Assembly: GCA_019418195.1 (NCBI GenBank)
Contig: DYCJ01000113.1
Coordinates: 1-7,873, forward strand
Direction of reading: 5' to 3'
Source of the DNA: Clostridiales bacterium
Lineage (GTDB): Bacteria > Bacillota > Clostridia > Lachnospirales > Lachnospiraceae
DNA: 7,873 nucleotides
The notes beneath the pieces are model-generated. The model was not told where the DNA came from. It searched no databases and worked only from the letters and a program-made list of their open reading frames with translations. The translations under genes were made by a program, and so were the position numbers. Numbering within the stretch: position 1 is the first letter of the stretch; every line of letters begins with the position of its first letter. Positions 1-5,723 of the stretch are shown piece after piece.

Positions 1-22
1 CGGGTCTTGAATTATAGAATAT

Positions 23-26
23 GGAG
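23..26 (+). promoter_or_regulatory. Ribosome binding site deciding the rlmD start
   Basis: GGAG lies 6 nt before the ATG at 33, while nothing similar precedes the in-frame ATG at 21. The motif overlaps the upstream ATG, so initiation at 33 is favoured. Confidence 0.6.
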
Positions 27-32
27 ATTTTT

Positions 33-1484
33 ATGAAAAAAGGACAGACATTCGAAGGAATTATTGAGAGAGTAGACTTCCCGAATAAAGGAATCGTATA
101 TCTACCCGAAGAAGAAAAATATGTGACAGTAAAGAACGGGATTCCCGGGCAGAAAGTCCGCTTTGTGATCAACAAGTTTAAACGCGGGAACGCAGAGGGG
201 CGTCTGCTGGAGGTGCTGGAGAAGTCTCCATTTGAAGCAAGAGAACCGGTGTGCAGTATCTTTCCGGCCTGCGGAGGATGTATGTACCAGACTATGACGT
301 ATGAAGAGCAGATGAAGATGAAGGAGGGACAGATCCGCCGGATCATGGATGAAGCGGTAAAGGGAGAGTATGTCTTTGAGGGTGTGAAAGCAAGCCCGAA
401 AGAATTCGGCTACCGCAATAAGATGGAGTTCTCATTCGGAGATGAGTACAAAGACGGACCGCTTTCTCTGGGACTTCACAAGAAAGGCAGCACATACGAC
501 ATACTGACGGCTTCAGACTGCCATCTTGTACACGAGGATATGAATAAGATCCTTGTATGTGTGCTGGATTATTTCCGTGAGAGAAATGTAAGCTATTACA
601 GAAAGATGCAGCATACCGGTTATCTGCGGCATCTGCTCTTAAGGCGCGGTGATACAACAGGTGAGATTCTGGTTAATCTGGTGACTACCACGCAGGAGGA
701 ACACGATCTGCAGCCGTTGACTGAAGCACTCCTGAACCTGGAACTGGACGGGAAGATCGTGGGTATCCTGCATATTCTTAACGATTCCCTTTCCGACGTG
801 GTGAAAAGCGATGAGACACGTATCCTCTGGGGGCAGGACTGCTTCTATGAAAAACTGCTCGGACTGGAATTCAAGATCACCCCGTTTTCATTCTTCCAGC
901 CTAATACCCGTGGAGCAGAAGTGCTCTATAAGACAGTGAGGGACTATATTGGTGACATCCATGACATGACCGTGTTCGATCTCTTCAGCGGGACGGGGAC
1001 CATCAGCCAGGTACTGGCTCCTGTGGCAAAGCAGGTGGTAGGCGTGGAGATTGTCGGAGAAGCGGTGGAGGCTGCAAAAGAAAACGCTGCAAGGAACGGT
1101 ATTTCTAACTGTAAATTCATAGCAGGCGATGTATTTCAGGTTCTGGACGAGCTGGAAGAAAAGCCGGATGTCATCGTGCTTGATCCGCCGAGAGACGGAA
1201 TCCATCCGAAAGCACTGCCGAAGATCTTAAGCTACGGCGTGGACAGGATCGTGTATATTTCCTGTAAGATGACGAGTCTCGCGAGAGATCTGGAGATGAT
1301 GCAGATCGCCGGGTATCGGGTGGAAAAGATGACGGCGGTGGATCAGTTCTGCGAGACGGTGCATTGCGAGACTGTATGCCTCTTGAGCAACCGAAAATCA
1401 AAGCCTGACACTCATGTGGATCTGACCCTGGATATGGAAGACTATTACAGGATCAAGGATCAGGAAAAACAGTCAAATAAATAA
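33..1484 (+). CDS. rlmD: 23S rRNA (uracil-C5)-methyltransferase, RlmD/RlmCD (RumA) family
   Basis: This enzyme uses S-adenosylmethionine to methylate C5 of a uracil in 23S rRNA (U1939 for RlmD; Gram-positive RlmCD also modifies U747). From the second ATG it has 483 residues, normal for the family. An N-terminal TRAM-like RNA-binding region covers about residues 3-62. Cys74, Cys80, Cys83 and Cys163 match the 4Fe-4S ligand pattern C-x5-C-x2-C...C. FSFFQPN (about 285-291) precedes the SAM motif DLFSGTGT (about 316-323). DPPRDG lies near 384-389. SCKMTSLARDL contains the catalytic Cys411, and HCE near 444-446 holds the probable general-base Glu. The usual SCNP is SCKM here and the usual MFPHTxHVE is QFCETVHCE, so it is a divergent but complete member. 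The ATG at 33 is preferred over the ATG at 21 because GGAG at 23-26 is correctly spaced for it. RlmD versus RlmCD specificity cannot be told from sequence. Confidence 0.93.
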   Translation: MKKGQTFEGIIERVDFPNKGIVYLPEEEKYVTVKNGIPGQKVRFVINKFKRGNAEGRLLEVLEKSPFEAREPVCSIFPACGGCMYQTMTYEEQMKMKEGQIRRIMDEAVKGEYVFEGVKASPKEFGYRNKMEFSFGDEYKDGPLSLGLHKKGSTYDILTASDCHLVHEDMNKILVCVLDYFRERNVSYYRKMQHTGYLRHLLLRRGDTTGEILVNLVTTTQEEHDLQPLTEALLNLELDGKIVGILHILNDSLSDVVKSDETRILWGQDCFYEKLLGLEFKITPFSFFQPNTRGAEVLYKTVRDYIGDIHDMTVFDLFSGTGTISQVLAPVAKQVVGVEIVGEAVEAAKENAARNGISNCKFIAGDVFQVLDELEEKPDVIVLDPPRDGIHPKALPKILSYGVDRIVYISCKMTSLARDLEMMQIAGYRVEKMTAVDQFCETVHCETVCLLSNRKSKPDTHVDLTLDMEDYYRIKDQEKQSNK

Positions 1485-1503
1485 TACACGGAACTTAAAT
1501 CGG

Positions 1504-1540
1504 CAGCTGCTGATGCGTAAATGCATTGGCAGCTGTTTTT
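1504..1540 (+). terminator. Rho-independent terminator after rlmD
   Basis: CAGCTGC (1504-1510) pairs with GCAGCTG (1529-1535). The stem continues inward through two G·U pairs and ATGC/GCAT to a 6-nt loop at 1517-1522, giving 13 pairs. TTTTT follows at 1536-1540. It sits 20 nt past the rlmD stop and should separate rlmD transcription from the next operon. Confidence 0.85.
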
Positions 1541-1614
1541 GCGTTATGGCGGATTTAAGGGAGGTGGGGCCGCCTAATTGACGGCAGATGACTGAAAACA
1601 AAGGCATTTCTAAA

Positions 1615-1630
1615 GTAAATATTCATTTAC
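1615..1630. repeat. Inverted repeat upstream of the symE-like gene (possible operator)
   Basis: GTAAAT (1615-1620) and ATTTAC (1625-1630) are perfect inverted arms around ATTC. They lie just before the AAGGAGG (1636-1642) of the first gene of the parAB operon. Position and AT-richness suit an autoregulatory operator, since SymE/AbrB-fold and ParA/ParB proteins can bind their own promoters. No good -35/-10 pair was found in 1541-1649, so operator function is inference. The arms are short enough to arise by chance. Confidence 0.3.
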
Positions 1631-1649
1631 AGTTTAAGGAGGCACATCT

Positions 1650-1904
1650 ATGGCGATGAAAAAATTCAGGAATATGAAAGTCTATGAGCAGAGCGGATAT
1701 CACTATAAATCAACACCGGCCATCATGCTGAAAGGGCAGTGGCTCCGTGAAGCTGGATTTGACTGCGGGACATCCATCACTGTCACTTGTGAGGAGGGGC
1801 GTCTGGTGATTGTTCCGAGAGAGGAAGCAAGCTATGTGGATGCTTTTGAGGAAAACGGGAAGACAATTGTGGACAAAGTTGCTGAAAAGAAAGGACGGTA
1901 TTGA
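1650..1904 (+). CDS. SymE-family AbrB-fold small protein (SymE-like toxin or DNA-binding protein)
   Basis: This is an 84-residue protein. The central stretch PAIMLKGQWLREAGFDCG (about residues 23-40), followed by a beta-rich TVTCEEGRLVIVPRE (about 44-58), matches the SymE signature (P-x-I-x-LKGxWL-x-x-AGF-x-x-G ... G-x-L-x-I). SymE of E. coli is an SOS-induced protein of AbrB/MazE-like fold whose overproduction is toxic and which is controlled by the antisense RNA SymR. Many clostridial homologues are annotated SymE only by domain. The C-terminal tail (about 60-84) is charged. AAGGAGG at 1636-1642, 7 nt before the ATG, fixes the start at 1650. The stop lies 2 nt before the preferred parA ATG, so it is translationally coupled to parA. 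That coupling makes a role linked to partition or operon control as plausible as toxicity. No SymR-like antisense promoter was found. Confidence 0.8.
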   Translation: MAMKKFRNMKVYEQSGYHYKSTPAIMLKGQWLREAGFDCGTSITVTCEEGRLVIVPREEASYVDAFEENGKTIVDKVAEKKGRY

Positions 1905-1906
1905 TA

Positions 1907-2692
1907 ATGGGCAAGATTTACGTTATCGGATCACAGAAAGGCGGGGTGGGGAAAACCACCTCCACCCTGAACCTTGCATACGCACTGCAGAAACAGGGAA
2001 AGAAAGTGCTGACTGTAGATTTTGACAGCCAGGCGAACCTGACGGCTTGTTATGGGATTGAAAATACGGGGGAACTGGAAAATACCATCGGGCATCTGAT
2101 GATGGCGGCAATAGAGGATGAAAAACTTCCGGCCATGAAGAAGTGTATCCGAACAAAGGATGGTGTGGATTTTATCCCTTCTTCCATTTATTTATCTGTG
2201 GCGGACGCAAAGCTGCGGCTGGAAATGGGAGCGGAAAAGATCCTGTCGGAGATCCTGGATCCGCTCAGGGGGAAATATGATTATATTCTGATCGATACCT
2301 GCCCTTCCCTGGGAATGCTGACCATCAATGCTCTTGCGGCGGCTGATGAGGTCATTATTACGGTGAATCCGCAGCTTTTGGCGATGATGGGACTGCAGGA
2401 CTATCTGCGGATGGTGACGAAGATCCGGCGCCGGATCAATCCCAAACTTAAGATCGCGGGTATTCTGATGACCATGTGCGAGGCGAGGACGAACCTGTGC
2501 AGGACATTGACGGAGCAGGTGACAGAGAGTTTCCAGGGGCAGATCCGGATATTTGATACGAGGATCCCCCATACCGTGAAGGTTGGGGAAAGCATTTATT
2601 ACAGCATGCCGGTGGAACGGTACAGCCCGAAGGCAAGCGCAGGCATCGCTTACGGAAAATTTGCGGAGGAGTTGATTTCTATTGAAGGCTAA
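1907..2692 (+). CDS. parA: ParA-family partition ATPase (Soj/MinD-type)
   Basis: ParA is a cytoplasmic, nucleoid-associated ATPase that, with ParB and a parS site, moves plasmids, integrated elements or chromosome origins to daughter cells. The deviant Walker A motif KGGVGKTT is at residues 11-18, the A' motif DFDSQANLT at about 38-46, and Walker B YILIDTCPSLG at about 126-136. There is no N-terminal helix-turn-helix. With 261 residues it fits the small Soj-like class, which usually leaves operon repression to ParB or another protein. The ATG at 1907 gives the usual beginning MGKIYVIG; a TTG at 1901 is possible, because the GAAAGGA at 1889-1895 is 5 nt from the TTG and 11 nt from the ATG. It starts just after the SymE-like gene and overlaps parB by 11 nt, so the genes are co-transcribed. 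Confidence 0.93.
   Translation: MGKIYVIGSQKGGVGKTTSTLNLAYALQKQGKKVLTVDFDSQANLTACYGIENTGELENTIGHLMMAAIEDEKLPAMKKCIRTKDGVDFIPSSIYLSVADAKLRLEMGAEKILSEILDPLRGKYDYILIDTCPSLGMLTINALAAADEVIITVNPQLLAMMGLQDYLRMVTKIRRRINPKLKIAGILMTMCEARTNLCRTLTEQVTESFQGQIRIFDTRIPHTVKVGESIYYSMPVERYSPKASAGIAYGKFAEELISIEG
2665..2670 (+). promoter_or_regulatory. Ribosome binding site for the TTG start of parB
   Basis: GGAGGA inside the end of parA lies 11 nt before the TTG at 2682. It supports initiation there rather than at the next in-frame ATG, 20 codons downstream (2742), which would remove the conserved-looking N-terminus. Confidence 0.55.
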
Positions 2693-3656
2693 TGGAGCAA
2701 AGAGAAAGATTTTTAATGACGCGATTGATTTGCTGGATCAGATGGAAGAAGCTGCGGCGGTTCCGGAGAATGCGGTCCGAATGCTGCCGACAGAGAGTAT
2801 CCGTTCGTTTCAAGGTCATCCTTTTCGGATGTATGAAGGGGAGCGGCTGGAAGATATGATCCAGAGCATCCGGGAGCATGGTGTTTTGAACCCGGTGATC
2901 GTCCGGAAACAGGGAGACGGGTATGAGATGCTCTCCGGCCATAACCGGCAGAGGGCGGCGATGCTGGCGGGGATTGACAAAATCCCTGCCATTGTGAAAG
3001 AAAACCTTTCAGATGAAGACGCAATTGTCTATGTGATTGAAACAAATATGATCCAGCGGTCTTTTTCAGAATTGCTTCCGTCAGAAAAAGCGGCTGTTCT
3101 GGCGGTGCGGTATGAAAAGATCAGCAGCCAGGGCAAGCGCAATGATATCCTTCAGGAGATTGCGGCTCTGAATGGCCAGGACGGAACTTGTGGACATGAT
3201 GTCCACAAGTCCAGGAGCCGGGATGAACTGGGAAACGAGTACGGCATGACGGGAAGGAATATCGCAAGATATATGAGGGTGGATAAGCTGATCCCTGAAT
3301 TTAAAGAGGAACTGGATAATGGCGCGTTGTCCCTGGTGGCGGCTGTGGATCTGTCTTATTTATCGGAGAAAGAGCAGAAGGCTGTGGCGGCCGCAGTGTC
3401 AGAGGATAAGGTGAAGCTGAATCCGAAAAATGCGGCGGCGATCAGGGCGGAGTCTGGGAATATTACACAGAAGAGTATCCGGGAAATTACGGATTCGGCG
3501 GCCAGGAATAACAAAAAAGAGATGGTCAATATTAAGCTGCCGACAGCAGTGTACCAGAAGTATTTTGCGGATCGGAAGACAGCGGAGGCGGCAGATATTG
3601 TGGAAAAAGCACTGGAAGCGTGGTTCCGGAAGGAGGCAGCGGATATTGTTCAGTAA
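2682..3656 (+). CDS. parB: ParB/Spo0J/RepB-family partition protein
   Basis: ParB binds centromere-like parS sites, spreads on DNA as a CTP-dependent clamp and stimulates ParA. The 324-residue protein shows the N-terminal ParB domain at about 32-140: MLSGHNRQRAAMLAG (83-97) occupies the box that is often GERRxRAA, and ETNMIQRSFSELLPSEKA (120-137) is the second conserved box. A helix-turn-helix follows (about 179-215, SRDELGNEYGMTGRNIARYM). The C-terminus (about 281-318, VNIKLPTAVYQKYF then a long helix) resembles a ribbon-helix-helix-like dimerisation module; this is inferred from the pattern only. The GHNRQRA variant fits ParBs of plasmids and integrative elements better than chromosomal Spo0J. 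Translation starts at TTG inside the parA end. Codons 169-177 carry a perfect DNA palindrome (3186-3210), which is unexpected in a coding sequence. Confidence 0.9.
   Translation: MKANGAKRKIFNDAIDLLDQMEEAAAVPENAVRMLPTESIRSFQGHPFRMYEGERLEDMIQSIREHGVLNPVIVRKQGDGYEMLSGHNRQRAAMLAGIDKIPAIVKENLSDEDAIVYVIETNMIQRSFSELLPSEKAAVLAVRYEKISSQGKRNDILQEIAALNGQDGTCGHDVHKSRSRDELGNEYGMTGRNIARYMRVDKLIPEFKEELDNGALSLVAAVDLSYLSEKEQKAVAAAVSEDKVKLNPKNAAAIRAESGNITQKSIREITDSAARNNKKEMVNIKLPTAVYQKYFADRKTAEAADIVEKALEAWFRKEAADIVQ
3186..3210. repeat. Perfect 25-nt palindrome inside parB (candidate parS or operator)
   Basis: The 12-nt arms (left 3186-3197, ACTTGTGGACAT; right 3199-3210, ATGTCCACAAGT) are exact reverse complements around one central G. 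They encode T-C-G-H-D-V-H-K-S at ParB residues 169-177, just before the helix-turn-helix, in a linker that probably tolerates sequence change. Sites bound by ParB are palindromic and commonly lie in or near parAB. The sequence is not the chromosomal parS of Bacillus. Other readings are an mRNA hairpin or another regulator's site. The palindrome is directly visible; its function is inferred. Confidence 0.55.
3630..3636 (+). promoter_or_regulatory. Ribosome binding site deciding the TTG start of the 90-aa gene
   Basis: AAGGAGG, inside the end of parB, is 9 nt before TTG at 3646. It is a near-perfect anti-16S match and no better start exists in that frame nearby. Confidence 0.75.
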
Positions 3657-3918
3657 AGAAGAATTGAAAAGCCTGGATAGGAAATATTTTGCTGTCATTG
3701 CGGCGGATGAATATGATGTAACGGTAATGTCCCGGAATACGGGGCATTACTGGTACATCCACAACCCGGAGTATCCGGGGAAAGGCAACTGTATTATCTT
3801 TCATAAGCATAAGGCATCACATCCGTATCATCAGCATGGCAGGGCGGATACGCTGCGGCAGGCGGTGCGTAGGATTAAGGGGCATGATAGATGGCAGATG
3901 AATGGAAGAAAATGGTAA
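3646..3918 (+). CDS. Conserved-looking small basic protein of the parAB operon, function unknown
   Basis: This 90-residue protein starts at TTG within the end of parB (11-nt overlap) under an AAGGAGG site. I do not recognise a named domain. It is rich in His, Tyr, Arg and Lys, with a core VTVMSRNTGHYWYIHNPEYP (residues 25-44), then IIFHKHKASHPYHQHGRA (about 50-67) and a basic helix LRQAVRRIKGHDRWQMNGRK (about 70-89). It looks like an uncharacterised family I recall following parB in clostridial integrative elements; that is memory, not a search. The clustered histidines could bind metal or nucleic acid, but no catalytic motif is clear. A much longer reading of this frame, beginning at 3430, overlaps parB throughout and should be ignored. 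Coupling to parB suggests a job in element maintenance or transfer. Confidence 0.75.
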   Translation: MFSKEELKSLDRKYFAVIAADEYDVTVMSRNTGHYWYIHNPEYPGKGNCIIFHKHKASHPYHQHGRADTLRQAVRRIKGHDRWQMNGRKW

Positions 3919-3924
3919 AAGACG

Positions 3925-3959
3925 CAGATCCTCAGGGAATACCTGTGGTCTGATCTTTT
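3925..3959 (+). terminator. Possible intrinsic terminator after the symE-parAB operon
   Basis: CAGATC (3925-3930) pairs with GGTCTG (3947-3952, one G·U), and CAGG (3933-3936) with CCTG (3942-3945) around GAATA. The two stems are separated by a small asymmetric internal loop (CT opposite T). ATC and TTTT (3956-3959) follow. The T-run is short and the stem imperfect, so termination may be partial. Confidence 0.45.
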
Positions 3960-3985
3960 GTTGCGTGAAGATGAACTAAATTTGG

Positions 3986-4002
3986 TATTTGAGTATCAAA
4001 TA
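3986..4002. repeat. Inverted repeat upstream of the restriction-modification promoter (possible operator)
   Basis: TATTTGA (3986-3992) and TCAAATA (3996-4002) are perfect inverted arms around GTA. They end 11 nt before the -35 box at 4014, where an activator or a repressor dimer could sit. No controller (C) protein gene is visible in the window. The element is AT-rich and short, so chance is possible. Confidence 0.4.
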
Positions 4003-4013
4003 TAAATATTTGC

Positions 4014-4042
4014 TTGACATTTTACTACCTCTATGCTATCCT
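4014..4042 (+). promoter_or_regulatory. Sigma-A type promoter of the type I modification locus
   Basis: A perfect -35 TTGACA (4014-4019), a 17-nt spacer and a -10 TATCCT (4037-4042) with an extended TGC just upstream (4034-4036) predict a start site near 4049 and a leader of about 33 nt. It is the best promoter in the window, and it shows that the restriction-modification genes are transcribed separately from the parAB operon. Confidence 0.8.
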
Positions 4043-4075
4043 ACATTAAACCGATAGAGATTGTTTACGAGGTAG
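4025..4075. repeat. Separated inverted repeat across promoter and ribosome binding site
   Basis: CTACCTC (4025-4031), between -35 and -10, is the exact reverse complement of GAGGTAG (4069-4075), which contains the probable GAGG ribosome binding site (4069-4072). The left arm lies upstream of the predicted transcript start, so an mRNA hairpin is unlikely from this promoter. A DNA-binding dimer or looped repressor would fit. The arms are only 7 nt, so this is tentative. Confidence 0.3.
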
Positions 4076-4081
4076 AGGACT

Positions 4082-5710
4082 ATGCTTACGCAGGAACAGG
4101 CAAAAAAGCAGGATTTACTCATAGATGCGATGCATTATGCGGGACTATCACCGGACATTTGGTTAGGAGCCGGATTTATTGCATTCCAGTCAAAGTGCCT
4201 TATGGCCGAAACGGATAAAGAAGAGACAAAGGAAAGCGCATGGTGGGCTATGGGAACCATTGTGGCGGATTTTGGAATGGCACGTATATTTGATACGCCG
4301 GATCAGTTTTATTCTATATATAGGGTTATGGATACGGATTTAGATCTTGGCTCTTTCGCTGTCAGAGTGGTTCAAAAGCACGATAAGTATGCGATGTATG
4401 TTTCAGATACACTGCTTCCTGAATATACGAGGCATTTGCCTAAGAAGAACAAGAAGGGAAAGAGAAGGAATGTTCTTGTCGCTGATGGGGAGCGGTTCAT
4501 TCCTGTTATTCGCCAACTTGCTGAAGAGCGAGATGACTGTGACTTTACGATAGCTACTGTTGATCAATTTACAGAGGCATTGTTTGAAGTCATGCTTAAG
4601 GGGTGTTCAAATACAAGAGTGATTTCGCAGAGTATATATCGCTATGATTTCCTTCCGGAAAAGTTTGACTATATTCTGGCACTTCCAGTATTTGGAATGA
4701 AGAATCTGACAGATGAAGAGCATTTTATATGCAAGGAATCTGATGCAGTAGCTTTGGAGAATCTGCTTCTGCATCTTAATAAGGATGGACGTCTTGTTAT
4801 AACTGTTCCTGGAAGAATCACATTTGGTCAAGGTAGAACGGAAAACTTAAGAGCCTTTGTTCAGAGTATGTACCAGATTGAAGAGATTACAGAACTGCCG
4901 AGTGGAACGTTCAAAGCAACTGGCATTAAGACTTATCTCATGACGATAGGTGGCACGAATAAGGGTGATGATGTTTCTGTGCGACGGCTTGCAGGAATCG
5001 GCCAGAAAAACAAGCGTGATATGGTATCGGAGTTCAAGGTTGAAGATGAAACTTTTGTCTTGGCTTCAGAACTGGATGATATGGGAGACTGGAATGTGGA
5101 CCGCATCTTTTCACAGCAGGACGAAGAGTGGGTAAAATTCCGTGATACCAACATACGCAAAGAAACATTGGGGGATGTAGCTGAAATATTCCGTGGAAAG
5201 CTGATTTCAAAGAAGGATAAATCAGGTTCGATAGGTGTGCTGAATATATCCAATATCGGTGATTATGAAATCAGTTTTGAAGGAATAGATCACATTGAGG
5301 AATCAGAAAGAAAGATAGGCAATTATATTCTGCAGGAAGGTGATCTGATCATTCCTGCGCGTGGAACCGTTATGAGGTGTGCGGTTTTTCGTCCTCAGAG
5401 CTTTATCTGTATAGCTTCATCTAATCTTATTGTAATAAGGACAAATCCGAAGATGCTGCTTCCAGAGTATCTGAAAATATTTTTGGACAGCCCGATTGGG
5501 CGGAAGATTATTATAAGTATGCAGCAGGGAACAACGACGATAAACCTTAATTATAAAGATCTGGCAGGTATGGAGGTGCCAATGCCGGCGCTGTCGGAAC
5601 AGAAAAAGAGTGTAGAGCTATATGAAGCCGAATACGCATTTTATAGAGAGTCCATTGAAAAGGCAGAAACGAGATGGAATGAAACGCTTCAGAGGCTGTA
5701 TAAGTTTTAG
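4082..5710 (+). CDS. Fusion of a degenerate N6-adenine methyltransferase-like domain with a half HsdS specificity domain
   Basis: The protein has 542 residues in two parts. Residues 1-125 (helical, MLTQEQAKKQ...) and 126-300 resemble the fold order of an HsdM-like methyltransferase: NVLVADGERF (130-139) stands where the SAM motif would be, and FDYILALPVFGM (195-206) where the catalytic NPPF would be. The Asn and one Pro are lost and there is no GxG loop, so it is probably catalytically dead. Residues about 355-540 form one type I target-recognition domain: LGDVAEIFRGK (363-373), GDLIIPARGT (420-429), ASSNLIVIR (445-453), the helix PEYLKIFLDSPIGRKII (461-477), TTTINLNYKDLAGMEVPMP (484-502) and a C-terminal coiled-coil-like helix. 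Normal HsdS has two such domains. It probably supplies DNA recognition to the adjacent HsdM, perhaps as a dimer of half-subunits. GAGG at 4069-4072 supports the ATG at 4082. Type I membership is well supported; loss of activity is inferred. Confidence 0.78.
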   Translation: MLTQEQAKKQDLLIDAMHYAGLSPDIWLGAGFIAFQSKCLMAETDKEETKESAWWAMGTIVADFGMARIFDTPDQFYSIYRVMDTDLDLGSFAVRVVQKHDKYAMYVSDTLLPEYTRHLPKKNKKGKRRNVLVADGERFIPVIRQLAEERDDCDFTIATVDQFTEALFEVMLKGCSNTRVISQSIYRYDFLPEKFDYILALPVFGMKNLTDEEHFICKESDAVALENLLLHLNKDGRLVITVPGRITFGQGRTENLRAFVQSMYQIEEITELPSGTFKATGIKTYLMTIGGTNKGDDVSVRRLAGIGQKNKRDMVSEFKVEDETFVLASELDDMGDWNVDRIFSQQDEEWVKFRDTNIRKETLGDVAEIFRGKLISKKDKSGSIGVLNISNIGDYEISFEGIDHIEESERKIGNYILQEGDLIIPARGTVMRCAVFRPQSFICIASSNLIVIRTNPKMLLPEYLKIFLDSPIGRKIIISMQQGTTTINLNYKDLAGMEVPMPALSEQKKSVELYEAEYAFYRESIEKAETRWNETLQRLYKF

Positions 5711-5714
5711 GAGG
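5709..5714 (+). promoter_or_regulatory. Ribosome binding site deciding the hsdM start
   Basis: AGGAGG overlaps the TAG stop of the fusion gene and lies 9 nt before the ATG at 5724. It excludes the longer in-frame reading from 5622, which would lie inside the fusion gene. Confidence 0.8.
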
Positions 5715-5723
5715 AAACAAGGA

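Noticed and set aside
343..1401. Minus-strand open frames within rlmD
   Set aside because: They are compositional shadows of a well-supported gene, with no ribosome binding sites or recognisable domains.
1578..1606. TTGACG as the -35 box of a promoter for the symE-parAB operon
   Set aside because: At 17-nt spacing the -10 position reads AAGGCA, and no better hexamer lies at 16-18 nt.
1588..1659. A 23-codon frame (MTENKGISK...) upstream of and overlapping the SymE-like gene
   Set aside because: It has no ribosome binding site and no recognisable family, and the frame runs through the symE Shine-Dalgarno sequence. A leader peptide cannot be excluded but is not supported.
1620..1780. A SymR-like antisense RNA promoter opposite the start of the SymE-like gene
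   Set aside because: I scanned the minus strand for -35/-10 pairs. TTGATT-like boxes occur, but none has an acceptable -10 at 16-18 nt.
3430..3918. A 162-residue reading of the 90-aa gene's frame extending into parB
   Set aside because: The first 72 codons are an out-of-frame, Arg-rich reading of parB. AAGGAGG and TTG at 3646 give the better start.
4033..4218. A 61-residue + strand frame across the promoter region
   Set aside because: It begins in the promoter spacer, upstream of the predicted transcript start, and overlaps the fusion gene out of frame.
5622..5723. N-terminal extension of HsdM by 34 residues
   Set aside because: It lies within the C-terminal coding part of the fusion gene, and AGGAGG at 5709-5714 marks the ATG at 5724.
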